Part shown: positions 31,755 through 41,200 of the stretch, piece by piece
Layout: each line of letters begins with the position of its first letter
Position numbering within the stretch: the stretch's first letter is position 1
Source of the DNA: Rhodococcus antarcticus
Lineage (GTDB): Bacteria; Actinomycetota; Actinomycetes; Mycobacteriales; Mycobacteriaceae
Direction of reading: 5' to 3'
Assembly: GCF_026153295.1 (NCBI RefSeq)
Contig: NZ_CP110615.1
Span: 1,674,001-1,738,000 of the forward strand
DNA: 64,000 nucleotides
The notes under the pieces: generated by a model
What the model was told of the DNA's origin: nothing
Database searches by the model: none
What the model saw: only the letters and a program-made list of their open reading frames with translations
Position numbers and translations under genes: made by a program

Positions 31755-33110
31755 TCAGCCGCGGGCGAGCGCGCCCATGGGGTCCCACGCCGGGAGCACG
31801 GTCGGCGGGGTGTCCAGCGCGGCGACGAGCTCGGCGGACAACCGCTGCTTGCTCACCACCACCTCGAACACGTACTCGTCGAACCAGGAGTCGTTCATCG
31901 TGTAGAAACCCTCCTGCCCACCCGTGGAGCCCCAGCTGTTCTCCACCCGCCAGCGGCGCGAGCGCCCGTCGAGGACGTCCACACCGGTGAGCAGCATCGC
32001 GTGGGTCATGAGCGAGTCGTGGTGGCGCACACGGGACTCCTTGTCCATCGCCAGCGCCGTCCCGTACACGCCCTCGTAGTCGAGCAGGGCCGCGTCCCAC
32101 ACCCCGTCGCCGCGCTGCATCTGCTGGCTGACGTCGCAGCCGAACCACACCGGCTCCCCCGCGACGATCGACTCCGTGGCCGCCTTCTTGGCGGTGGCGA
32201 TGTCGACGTTCAGGTACAGCACCGGGTCTCCACCCACCACGTTGCCCAGGTGCTCGACGGTGAGCGTGGAGCCCTTGCGGTGCTCGGGGCGCGGATCGTC
32301 CACCAGGCAGACGTAGTCGGCCAGGTCCAGGGTCACGTAGCGGGCGAAGAACTCCTGCGGGGTGAGCGCACCCACGCGGTGGAACTCCTTGTCGTCGTCG
32401 GTCCACTGCCAGTCGATGCTGGTCGGCGGGGTGCCCAGGTGGATGGTGAGCACGCGGTGCACGTCGGCGACGACGGACGCCCGCGCGACCTGCAGCTCGG
32501 CGGCGTCGGCCCCCATCCCCGACAGCTCGCGCAGCCGGTGGGCGCCGCGGCGCAGGACGGTCTGCAGCACCGTGTTCATCCGGTGGGTGTCGGAGGAGGA
32601 GTGCGTCTCCGGCATGGCCTCCTTGGGGACGACTCCGTGCTTGGCGAACAGGCTCACCGCCATGTTCCACTGGCCGCCGTCACCGAGCACCGTCTCCAGC
32701 AGGAACGAGACCAGCCGGTCATCAGCCGGCGCGTCGGCCGTCTGCAGCACCGACTCGAGGAAGTAGTTGGCCCGCTCGAGCTTGTCCCAGTACATCGCGT
32801 GGTTCTGCGAGAACTCGAACTCCTTGACCCCCAGCTCCTTCTTGGTCCCGGTGCGCATCAGGTTCAGGGCGGCGAACAGCCAGCAGCGCCCGGACTTCTT
32901 CTGGTTGGTGACCTTCCAGTCGTCGATGCGGTGGGAGACCGACGTGGAGATGCCGGTGGCCACCGCGTGGTCCAGGGCCACCTCGTCCACCCCCACCCGC
33001 GTCACCGCGTTCTGGCTGCGCCGCAGCTCCGGCCGGGCGGCGAAGTCCTCGGCGAGCCGGGCCAGGTGGTCGGGGGTCAGCGCGGTCGGGCGCGCCTGCA
33101 CGGACGTCAT
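31755..33110 (-). CDS. pepC: C1-like aminopeptidase C (bleomycin hydrolase family)
   Basis: A 451-residue papain-fold cysteine aminopeptidase, normally a cytosolic hexamer that removes N-terminal residues. The catalytic Cys is in NQKKSGRCWLFAALNLMR, the His in DSLMTHAMLLTGVD, and the Asn in WRVENSWGSTGGQEGFYTM. Length agrees with the family (~440-455). The C-terminal tail that self-limits the active site is present (MGALARG). ATG 33110. The 182 bases between this start and the next gene show no recognisable feature. Confidence 0.94.
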   Translation of the reverse strand: MTSVQARPTALTPDHLARLAEDFAARPELRRSQNAVTRVGVDEVALDHAVATGISTSVSHRIDDWKVTNQKKSGRCWLFAALNLMRTGTKKELGVKEFEFSQNHAMYWDKLERANYFLESVLQTADAPADDRLVSFLLETVLGDGGQWNMAVSLFAKHGVVPKEAMPETHSSSDTHRMNTVLQTVLRRGAHRLRELSGMGADAAELQVARASVVADVHRVLTIHLGTPPTSIDWQWTDDDKEFHRVGALTPQEFFARYVTLDLADYVCLVDDPRPEHRKGSTLTVEHLGNVVGGDPVLYLNVDIATAKKAATESIVAGEPVWFGCDVSQQMQRGDGVWDAALLDYEGVYGTALAMDKESRVRHHDSLMTHAMLLTGVDVLDGRSRRWRVENSWGSTGGQEGFYTMNDSWFDEYVFEVVVSKQRLSAELVAALDTPPTVLPAWDPMGALARG

Positions 33111-33292
33111 GGGTCCTGTCTACTCCAGCGGTGCGCCAGGTCCGACGCGGCGAGGGTCTGGTGGGGGATCCGTCCCGCTGGCCGGGTCCGCGGCCGTCAC
33201 GCTGGCCGGAACAGGCACGATCGCGCCGCGACCGCGTACCCGACCCGCCGTGCGCGCACCTGCACCGCGGGGTCGACACCGGGACCCGGGCG

Positions 33293-33721
33293 CTAGCGGC
33301 CCAACCGGTCCGCGTCGAGGATGTTCTGCAGCCGTACCTGCCCCTTCGCGAGCAGGCGGTCGTCGGCGTCGGTCAGGCGCACCTCCCACAGCTGCTGCAA
33401 CCGTCCCCGGTGCACCGGGGTGCCCACCGCGGTGATCGTGCCCTCGCGGGAGGCACGGAGGAAGTCCGTCGTGTTGGACACCCCCACCACCTGCCCGCGA
33501 TCGCCGAGCCACACCGCGGCTGCGGTGCTGGCCACGGTCTCGACCACGGCGCAGTGCACGCCGCCGTGGGTGATCCCGTAGGGCTGCATCAGCTCGGGCC
33601 GCAGGGTCCACTCGGCCCGGACCTCGTCGGGCGAGACCGCGGTGAACACCAGCCCCAGGACCTTGACGAACCCGGCGTCCATGTGGCGGTTGAGCTCACC
33701 CACGTCGAGCGGGACGGTCAT
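33293..33721 (-). CDS. PaaI-type hotdog thioesterase
   Basis: A 142-residue hotdog-fold acyl-CoA thioesterase. The characteristic helix-start segment is PYGITHGGVHCAVVETVASTAAAVWL (HGG with downstream Glu catalytic region), followed by VGVSNTTDFLRASREGTITAVGTPVHRGRLQQLWEVRLTDADDRLLAKGQVRL. Family members hydrolyse hydroxyphenylacetyl- or short acyl-CoA esters; substrate undetermined. ATG 33721 overlaps the OsmC stop (ATGA), so the two are coupled. Confidence 0.91.
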   Translation of the reverse strand: MTVPLDVGELNRHMDAGFVKVLGLVFTAVSPDEVRAEWTLRPELMQPYGITHGGVHCAVVETVASTAAAVWLGDRGQVVGVSNTTDFLRASREGTITAVGTPVHRGRLQQLWEVRLTDADDRLLAKGQVRLQNILDADRLGR

Positions 33722-34245
33722 GCCGACACGGCCTCCGCGCCGGCGTGCACGGACACCGCCACCGGCGGCGCGACCCGGATCGTCTGCAGCACCACGCAGT
33801 AGCGCTCGGTGAGCTTGATCAGCGTGGCGACGGTGTCGGCATCGGCGTCGGTCTCCAGGTCGAAGCTCATCCGGATGTCCTGGAAGCCCACCGGGGCGGT
33901 CTTGTCCACGCCGAGCGTGCCGCGGAAGTCCAGGTCGCCCTCGGCCCGCACGGCTCCGGAGCGCACCGTCACCCCCATCGAGGTGGCCACCGCGCGCAGC
34001 GTGACGCCGGCGCAGGCCACCAGGGCCTGCAGCAGCATGTCCCCGGAGCACGCGAAGCTGCCGTCACCCCCGCTGGCCTCGTGCAGTCCGGCCTCGACCA
34101 GCGCACGGCCGGTCTGCACCGAGCAGGTCACCCCGTCCCCGTCGAGCGAACCCTCGGCGTGCATCGTGACCACTGCCGAGCCTGCGTCGTCGCGGTACTG
34201 CTGCTTGAGCGGGTCCTGGGCGGCCTTCAGCGTCGTCTTGTCCAT
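33718..34245 (-). CDS. OsmC family peroxiredoxin-like protein
   Basis: A 175-residue OsmC/Ohr-fold protein. Family features: DGVTCSVQTGRALVEAGLHEASGGDGSFACSGDMLLQALVACAGVTLRAVATSMG (first Cys CSGDMLL, second LVACAGVT) and ERYCVVLQTIRVAPPVAVSV at the end. Cys pairs in this family reduce organic hydroperoxides. The N-terminal KTTLKAAQDPLKQQYRDD is typical of the actinobacterial subgroup. ATG 34245. Confidence 0.9.
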   Translation of the reverse strand: MDKTTLKAAQDPLKQQYRDDAGSAVVTMHAEGSLDGDGVTCSVQTGRALVEAGLHEASGGDGSFACSGDMLLQALVACAGVTLRAVATSMGVTVRSGAVRAEGDLDFRGTLGVDKTAPVGFQDIRMSFDLETDADADTVATLIKLTERYCVVLQTIRVAPPVAVSVHAGAEAVSA

Positions 34246-34310
34246 GACCAGCAGCCTACGAGCCGCTCCACGCCGCCCACACCCGGGAGCAGCCACCCCG
34301 GGCGGCGCCG

Positions 34311-36818
34311 TCACGAGCGCGAGCGGACCAGCTTGCGCACCAGGGTCAGTCCCTGGCCGAACGACACCTCCGGCAGGTAGGCCCGGCCGATGGCGTTCCC
34401 GATGGTGGGCAGCGCGGCGACGTCCGGGTAGGTCATGTAGAGCGGGACGTGCTCGGGCTGGAACTTGGACTTGAAGGCGAGCAGGGAGCGGAAGCCGTAC
34501 ACCGGCTCGAGGCTGCGACCCAGCAGCTCCAGCAGCCGCTGCACCGTGCTCTCCGGCGCCGACTCGCCCCCGTCACCGCGGTCGATCTTCGCCAGCGGTG
34601 CCCCGGAGAGGCTGAGGAGCTCGGCGCCCTCCTCCTGCAGCAGCAGCGCCGCGGAGGCGATGAGGAACTCCATGGCCGGACGGAAGCCATCGGTGCGCCG
34701 CCGCATGAAGTCCAGGGTCCACCCGACCACCTCGCCCTCGCGGTGCACCGGCAGCCAGGAGGTGACGCCGTGGACGGTGCGGTCGGCGTCCACGGCCACC
34801 AGGCAGCGCACGGCGGGATCGTCCACCTCGGTGAGCCCGCCGAGGGTGAACCCCATCTCGGGCATGCCCTTGTCCGCCACCCACTCCTCGGAGATCGCGA
34901 TGATCTGCTCGGTCAGGGCGAGCGGTGCGGTGGGGAAGCTCAGCCACTCGGCCGTGATGCCCTCCTTGGCGGCCTTGTTGAACGAGCTGCGCACGTCCTG
35001 GAACTTCTTGCCGGTGAACGCGAGACCGGTCAGCGGCAGCACCGTCTCCTCCGCCACCTGCAGCTCCCCCCACCCCAGGGCCGCCGTCGCCGCCCGCACG
35101 GGCTCCGTCACCGAGTAGAAGCACGGGGTCCAGCCGTTGGCGGTGCAGAAGTCGGCGAAACCCAGCACCACCGTGGCCGTCCGGTCGGTGGCGCAGACCG
35201 GGTCGCTCGTCGTCACCGCCACGCCCAGCAGCACCCGGTAGGCCACGAACCCGTCACCCTCCGGCGTGAACCACCGCTGGTTGCCCGTCCACGTCGTCAT
35301 CCACGACAGGTGGCTGCCCCCGTGGGCGCGCAGCAGCTCCAGCCCCCGGCCCGCGGAGCTGTCGTCCGCCGTCACCGGGCGCAGGAACGAGCGCACCGCC
35401 AGCACGGCGAGCACCGCCCAGAACACCACTCCCGTCCACTCGAACAGTAGCGTCGCGGGGGTGCTCACCGGCAGGAAGTCCGGCTCCAGCGCACCCAGGT
35501 AGCCCGGTGGGACGAAGCGCTGCGGGACGTCCTTCACCAGGTTCAGCAGCCCCGGCCTGCGGTCGAACCCGGAGCCCAGCACGAGCCCGCCGACGACGTA
35601 GAGCACGGCCAGCGCAGCGACCAGCCCGGCGGCGGTGAGCGCGAGCCGACGGTAGGTCCTCCGCGGGGCCGCGACGTCGAACAGGCGCCGGCTGGCCACG
35701 AGCACGAGCAGCACCACCAGCGGCGCGACGAGCGGGATGGTCAGGGTCTGGACGAAGCGGACGTGCTGCAGCGCCTCGGTGAGCACCACCCGGCCCGACC
35801 GGCCGATGGTCGAGTGCAGCAGCAGGAACACGCTGAGGGCGACGAGCAGCACGTGCAGGGCCACCGCGGCGACCCAGGCGGCCCGTCGTCCGCGCCGCAG
35901 CCCGTCGGAGAGCACCACCAGCAGCAGCGAGGGCAGCACCGACAGGATCGACGGGCCCACCCCGGACAGCCGCAGCTGGGTCTGCAGGTCCCGGCAGGAC
36001 TCCGCGGTGGTGGCCGGGTCCGCGCAGGTGTCCTGCACCGTGGCGGCGTCCGGCGGGGCGGAGGTGAACAGGAGCTGCAGCACCGACAACGGGCCCACGG
36101 CCGTCGGGGAGAACGCGGCGAGCACCGGCCCCAGCGCGCTCGCGGCCACCACGATGGCGACGAGCACCCGGCCCTCCCGGCGGGTGCCCGCGAGCCGTGC
36201 CCCGCGCCGCGGGCGGCCCAGCAGCACCGGTCCGAGGAGCAGCCCGATCACGGCGCAGGAGAAGCGCACCACGTCCTGGAGCAGACCGCCGTAGAGCATC
36301 ACGGTGGCGAGCACCACCAGCAGGCCGACCCGCAGGCGGCGCCGCCACAGGGTGCCGAGCCCGGCGCTCAGGACCATCGCGACGCCGACGGCGTAGGTGG
36401 TGGGTCCGACCGCCGGGTTGCGCGAGAGCTCGCGCGCCCATTGCGCGTCGGCGAGGCCGACCAGCCGCACCACACCGAGCGCGAGCAGCACGCCGAACAC
36501 CTGGGTGAGCACCGCCGCGAGGGCGAACCGGGACGAGCCCAGCCGTCGCTCGGAAGGGACGCAGAGCGCCAGGACCACGACGGTGCCCAGGATGTAGCCG
36601 GGTAGCCCGGGGGCAAAGGCGGCGGCGGTGAGCGGGGTCCACAGGTGGCCGTTCTCCAGGCTGCGGACACCTGCGGCCACCATCCGGGTCAGGTGCGCCG
36701 AGGGTCCGTGCACCAGGCTCCCGGTGACTACTGCCACCACCCACAGCGCCACCAGCAGGCCGAGCGTGACCGGCGCCGAACGGGCCAGGCCGAGCACGCG
36801 CACGCCGAGCGCCCTCAC
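34311..36818 (-). CDS. MprF-like aminoacyl-lipid synthase (membrane domain + DUF2156)
   Basis: An 835-residue protein. Residues 1-~520 hold about a dozen membrane helices, the first block resembling a rhomboid-like fold (GYILGTVVVLALCVPSERRLGSSRFALAAVLTQVFGVLLALG). Residues ~530-835 are the soluble DUF2156/GNAT-like domain that transfers an amino acid from aminoacyl-tRNA to a lipid (LELLRAHGGSHLSWMTTWTGNQRWFTPEGDGFVAYRV, WTLDFMRRRTDGFRPAMEFLIASAALLLQEEGAELLSLSGAPLA, YGFRSLLAFKSKFQPEHVPLYMTYP). Amino acid and lipid acceptor are unknown. GTG 36818 overlaps the stop of the upstream esterase (GTGA). In corynebacteria such synthases pair with a hydrolase, matching this layout. Confidence 0.88.
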   Translation of the reverse strand: MRALGVRVLGLARSAPVTLGLLVALWVVAVVTGSLVHGPSAHLTRMVAAGVRSLENGHLWTPLTAAAFAPGLPGYILGTVVVLALCVPSERRLGSSRFALAAVLTQVFGVLLALGVVRLVGLADAQWARELSRNPAVGPTTYAVGVAMVLSAGLGTLWRRRLRVGLLVVLATVMLYGGLLQDVVRFSCAVIGLLLGPVLLGRPRRGARLAGTRREGRVLVAIVVAASALGPVLAAFSPTAVGPLSVLQLLFTSAPPDAATVQDTCADPATTAESCRDLQTQLRLSGVGPSILSVLPSLLLVVLSDGLRRGRRAAWVAAVALHVLLVALSVFLLLHSTIGRSGRVVLTEALQHVRFVQTLTIPLVAPLVVLLVLVASRRLFDVAAPRRTYRRLALTAAGLVAALAVLYVVGGLVLGSGFDRRPGLLNLVKDVPQRFVPPGYLGALEPDFLPVSTPATLLFEWTGVVFWAVLAVLAVRSFLRPVTADDSSAGRGLELLRAHGGSHLSWMTTWTGNQRWFTPEGDGFVAYRVLLGVAVTTSDPVCATDRTATVVLGFADFCTANGWTPCFYSVTEPVRAATAALGWGELQVAEETVLPLTGLAFTGKKFQDVRSSFNKAAKEGITAEWLSFPTAPLALTEQIIAISEEWVADKGMPEMGFTLGGLTEVDDPAVRCLVAVDADRTVHGVTSWLPVHREGEVVGWTLDFMRRRTDGFRPAMEFLIASAALLLQEEGAELLSLSGAPLAKIDRGDGGESAPESTVQRLLELLGRSLEPVYGFRSLLAFKSKFQPEHVPLYMTYPDVAALPTIGNAIGRAYLPEVSFGQGLTLVRKLVRSRS

Positions 36819-38116
36819 CGGGTGATCCCCAACCGGGTGCCGAGCAGGCCCAGGCTGCTCTCGAGCCCGGCGCGCCAGGCGCCCCAGTCGTGGCCACCGG
36901 GGACCTCGGTGTACGTGACGGTCATCCCCGCCGCCTGCGCGGCCGCGAGGACCTTCTTCTGCTCCGGGCGGTACACACCGTCGTTCGCCCCCACGGTGAA
37001 CGTGCCGGCCAGCTGGGGGTACTGGTTCCTCCGCATGAGGTCGAGGGGGTTGACCGCGGCGAAGCGCGCCGCGTCCCCCCCGAACGTGGCGTCCAGGGTG
37101 CGCTGGGCGTCGCCGAGGGTCGGGGTGGACTGGCCGGAGATGTCGACGAAGGTGGGGTAGACGTCGGGGTGGTTGAGGGCCATCTGCAACGAGCAGGTGC
37201 CCCCGTAGGACGATCCGGCGATGGCCCAGCCCGCGGCGTCCTGGCGGACCTGCAGGGTGGCCTTCACCCAGGCCGGCACGTCGACGGCCAGGTAGGTCTG
37301 GACCTGGCCGAGCCTCGAGTCCAGGCACAGCGGGTTGGCCAGCTCGGTTCCGGTCGCGTCTGCCATGACCACCACGGGGGCCAGCCCGGCGTGCGTGGCC
37401 GCGTAACCGTCCATCAAGGGCTTGATCCCGCCGAAGGTGAGCCAGTCGTCCGGGGCTCCGGGCTGGCCGGCGAGCAGCACCAGCACCGGCAGCACCGGCC
37501 GCGGGGAGACGAGGTAGGCGGGCGGGAGGTAGATCCGGGCCGGCCGCGCCCTGAACCCCGATGCGGTGGCGGGGATGCTCGCCTGGGTGACAACACCCCC
37601 CGAGGGTATGTCCGCCGGGGCCTTCCACACCGCGCTCAGGGGCGTGCCGGTGACGGCGTCGGCCTGCGGTCCGGGGACGGAGTCCAGGGCCACCTCGCCG
37701 GTTCGTCCGTTGCCGAGCGCAGCGCTGACCGTGGGGTAGGCGCGGAAGAAGTGGTTGACCTGCGCGGTGGCGGCCAGCACGACGACGACCGCGGCGAGGA
37801 CGGTGAGGCCACGGCCCCGCCAGGTGCGGGCGTTCCGCAGGCGTGGACCGGCCAGCAGCAGCCCGAGCATGCCGACGCCGATCGAGGTGTAGAGCGAGAT
37901 CGGCAGGGGGTCGGGGAACGGTCGCCACACGTCCTCGACGACGTAGCGCAGCAGGAGGGTGAGCACCACGGCGAGGACGAGCACGGCGAGGACGGTGCGG
38001 AGCTGGCGGCGGTCCCGGCGCAGCAGGAGCCACCCGAGCGCGAGCACCCCCAGGACCAGGATCACCACGGGCAGCCACCCCGAGATCAACGACAGCTGAC
38101 CGACCCCGTGCACCAC
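36815..38116 (-). CDS. membrane-anchored esterase (esterase D/mycolyltransferase-like)
   Basis: A 433-residue protein: four N-terminal transmembrane helices (to about residue 125), then an extracytoplasmic alpha/beta-hydrolase domain with nucleophile elbow AIAGSSYGGTCSLQMAL, ADATGTELANP, and the late His in EVPGGHDWGAWRAGL. It resembles the antigen-85/esterase-D group. Start at 38116 (GTG) with AAGGAG 5-6 bases upstream. Coupling to the MprF-like gene suggests it removes or edits the amino acid placed on lipids, as proposed for AhyD in Corynebacterium; here that is inference. Confidence 0.86.
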   Translation of the reverse strand: MVHGVGQLSLISGWLPVVILVLGVLALGWLLLRRDRRQLRTVLAVLVLAVVLTLLLRYVVEDVWRPFPDPLPISLYTSIGVGMLGLLLAGPRLRNARTWRGRGLTVLAAVVVVLAATAQVNHFFRAYPTVSAALGNGRTGEVALDSVPGPQADAVTGTPLSAVWKAPADIPSGGVVTQASIPATASGFRARPARIYLPPAYLVSPRPVLPVLVLLAGQPGAPDDWLTFGGIKPLMDGYAATHAGLAPVVVMADATGTELANPLCLDSRLGQVQTYLAVDVPAWVKATLQVRQDAAGWAIAGSSYGGTCSLQMALNHPDVYPTFVDISGQSTPTLGDAQRTLDATFGGDAARFAAVNPLDLMRRNQYPQLAGTFTVGANDGVYRPEQKKVLAAAQAAGMTVTYTEVPGGHDWGAWRAGLESSLGLLGTRLGITR

Positions 38117-38234
38117 GCGGCTCCTTCTCGACGTCCCCACCCTGGGGCCCACGGGAGCATGGACCCCGGCACCGTGACCGTGCTGAGCACACCCTGTGAA
38201 CGGCGTGTGGATCCTGGCACGCGCCCTGCGGGCC

Positions 38235-41200
38235 TCACACCGGGGTCCGGGTGCCCACCAGCCGACCGTCGACGAGCTCGAGGACGCGGTCCACCCGGTC
38301 CAGCCCCTCGTCCCGGTGGGCCAGCAGCAGGACGGTGCGGCCGTCGGCGGCGTCCAGCACGTCGGCCAGCACGCGTCGGGCGGTGGGCGGGTCGAGGCCC
38401 TCCGTCGGCTCGTCGAGCACGAGCACGGGCGCTCCGGCGAGCAGGGCACGACCCAGGGCGAGGCGGCGTCGCTCCCCGCCCGAGAGGGTCAGCGCACCGT
38501 CACCCAGGGTCACCTCGAGGCGCCCGACCCAGGATCCGAGCCCGGCCCGGTCGAGGGCGCGGGCCAGCTCGTCCTCGGTCGCCCCCGGTCGGGCCAGCGC
38601 CAGGTTGGCCCGCAGGGAGGCGGCGAAGACGTGGTCGTCGTCGCTGACCCAGCCCACGTGCCGTCGCACCGTGTCTCCGTCGAGCTCACGGGTGTCCGTC
38701 CCACCCAGGCGCACCGATCCGGCGAGGGGGTCGAGCAGCCGCAGGAGCACGGCCGCCAGGGTCGACTTCCCGCTGCCCGACGCGCCGAGCACGGCCACCC
38801 GCTCCCCCTCGGCCAGCTCGAGGTCCAGACCGCGGACCGCCGGACGCTCACCCCAGCCCGCGTCGAGCCCCTCGACGAGCACCGTCACCGGCTGCCCGGT
38901 CGCCGGTGCCGGCACGGGGACCGCGGGCTCGGTGGCCGGAGGTGGGCTGGAGCGCAGCGCGTCCAGCCGGAGGCGGGCGGCGGCGGCCCGCAGCAGCGCG
39001 GCCACGGCCACGGGCACCTCGGCCAGCACCTCGCCCAGGGCCAGCGGGGTCAGGACGAGCACGGCCAGCAGGGTGGGGCCGATCCGTCCGGTGGCCAGGG
39101 CGGGGGCCGCGACCGCGACGACGGCCAGCGGCAGGGCGGCGAGGGCGGCCGCGCCGAGCCCGGCCCCCACCCCGAGGGCTCCTGCGCGCGAGGTCTGGCT
39201 CGTGCGCACCCGTTCGGCGGCCCGGGCGGCCCGGGCGAGCAGGGGGGCGGGCTCGGTGACGTCGCGGGGGCTGCGCAGCACCTCGACCAGCTCCTCGGCC
39301 AGCGCCGCCGTCGCCGCCGCACCCGCACGGTCCGCGCGGCGGGTGGCGCGCACGGTGAGCGCCGGCGCGAGCACCCCGGCGACCAGCAGGCCCGCGACGA
39401 GGACACCCGCGGCAGCGGGCAGCACCAGGGCGGCGGCGGCCGCGGCGAGCACGGCGACCACCGCGGCCACGGCGAGCGGCTGCACGGCCCGGACGCCGCG
39501 GTCGGCCAGCGCGTCGACGTCGTCGACCAGCCCGGTCAGCACCGAACCCGAGCGGGGAACCGCGGGTCCGGGGACGCGGGGCACGAGGGCGGCGTAGACC
39601 GAGGCGCGCAGCCGGGCCACCGAGCCCAGGGCCACCGAGTGGGTGGTGGTGCGCTCGAGCCAGCGCAGCACGGGACGGCTGACCCCGAAGAAGCGGGTCG
39701 CCACCACGGCGATGCTGAGCTCCAGCACCGGCGGGCGGTCGGCCGCGCGGACGATCAACCAGGATGCCGTGGCGGTGAGCCCGATCCCGGCCACGGCCGC
39801 CCCGACGCCGAGCAGCAGACCGAGGGCGGCGGTGGCCCGCACCCGGGGTGCCGTGGCGGGGGACGGGGGCGACTGCGCTGCCCGGGGTCCGACCGTCACT
39901 GCGCGGGGCGCGACCGTCACTGCGCGGGGCGCGACCGTCACTGCGCGGGGCGCGACCGTCACTGCGCCAGGTACCGGGTCGGCCAGGCGCACCACCCCGT
40001 CGGCCGCCGCCACCAGCGCCGGGCGGTGCGCCACGGCCAGCACCGTGCACGGCTGGTCGTGGCGGTGCGCGAGCGCGAGCAGCGCCGCGACCACCCGGGC
40101 CTCGGACACCGGGTCCAGGTGCGCGGTCGGCTCGTCGGCCACCAGCACCCGGGCCCCGCCCCGGACCGCGAGCAGGGCGCGGGCCACCGCCAGGCGCTGG
40201 CGCTGCCCGGCCGAGAGCCCTCCCCCCGCCTCGGCGAGCGGCTGCGCGAGCTCGATCTCCCCGTCCAGCCCCACGTCGGCGAGCACGGCCACCAGGTCCT
40301 CGGGGCGCGCCTGCGACCACCCGCCGCGCAGCGCACCGGCCACGGTCCGTGCGCCCGGGAAGCCCGGCCGCTGCGGCACCACGGCGACGGGTCCACCCGG
40401 CCGTGTCACGGTCCCCGAGCTCGGTCGCCGGTGGCCGAGCACCACGTCGAGCAGGGTGGACTTGCCCACCCCCGAGGTGCCGGTGAGCACCGTGAGCGCG
40501 GCGGGACCGGCATCGAGGTCGGTGGCCGCGAGCAGCTCCGCACCGTCGACCAGCACGCGCACCCCGCGCAGACGCACCCCGGCCGACTCGCCCACCCGTA
40601 CCGGGACGGCACCGTCGAGCACCTCCTCCACCTCGCCGAGCACCGTGGACGCGTCGGCGGAGGCGTGGAAGCGGGCGCCCACCTCGCGCAGCGGCCGGTA
40701 GGCCTCCGGCGCCAGCAGGATCACGGTGAGCGCGGCCTGCAGACCCAGCGAGCCGGCCACCAGGCGCAGGCCCGCCGAGACGGCGACCAGCGCGACCGAG
40801 ATGGTGCCGACGAGCTCGAGGGCGGCCGAGGACAGGAAGGCGAGCCTGAGCACGGGCACGGTCGTGCGCCGGTGCCGCTCGGCCACGTCGGCCACCACCC
40901 GGACCTGCCGCTGGGCCCGCCCGTAGGTCCGCAGGGTGCGCAGTCCCGCGACCGCGTCGAGGAAGTGTCCGGTGAGGTCGCCGGTGGCGCGCCACTGGGC
41001 CTGCGCCCGCTCCCGGGTGGCCCAGCCGACGAGCACCGCGAACACCGGCACCAGCGGCAGGGTGGCCACGACGATGACGGCGGACTCGACGTCGTGCACG
41101 GCGATGACGACCACGACCGCGGCCGGGAGCACGGTGGCGAGCACGAGGGCGGGCAGGTAGCGGCCGAACCACTCCTGCAGGGCGCGGACACCGGAGGTGA

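Noticed and set aside
33111-33292. Small gene between pepC and the thioesterase
   Set aside because: Short frames exist but none has a ribosome site or family match; left as plain intergenic.
36890-38647. Long plus-strand open frame of 585 codons opposite the esterase and CydDC genes
   Set aside because: No family signal, and the opposite strand has clear domains; a shadow of codon bias.
39880-39963. Possible CRISPR array because of 21-bp repeats
   Set aside because: The repeats are contiguous with no spacers and encode an in-frame linker.
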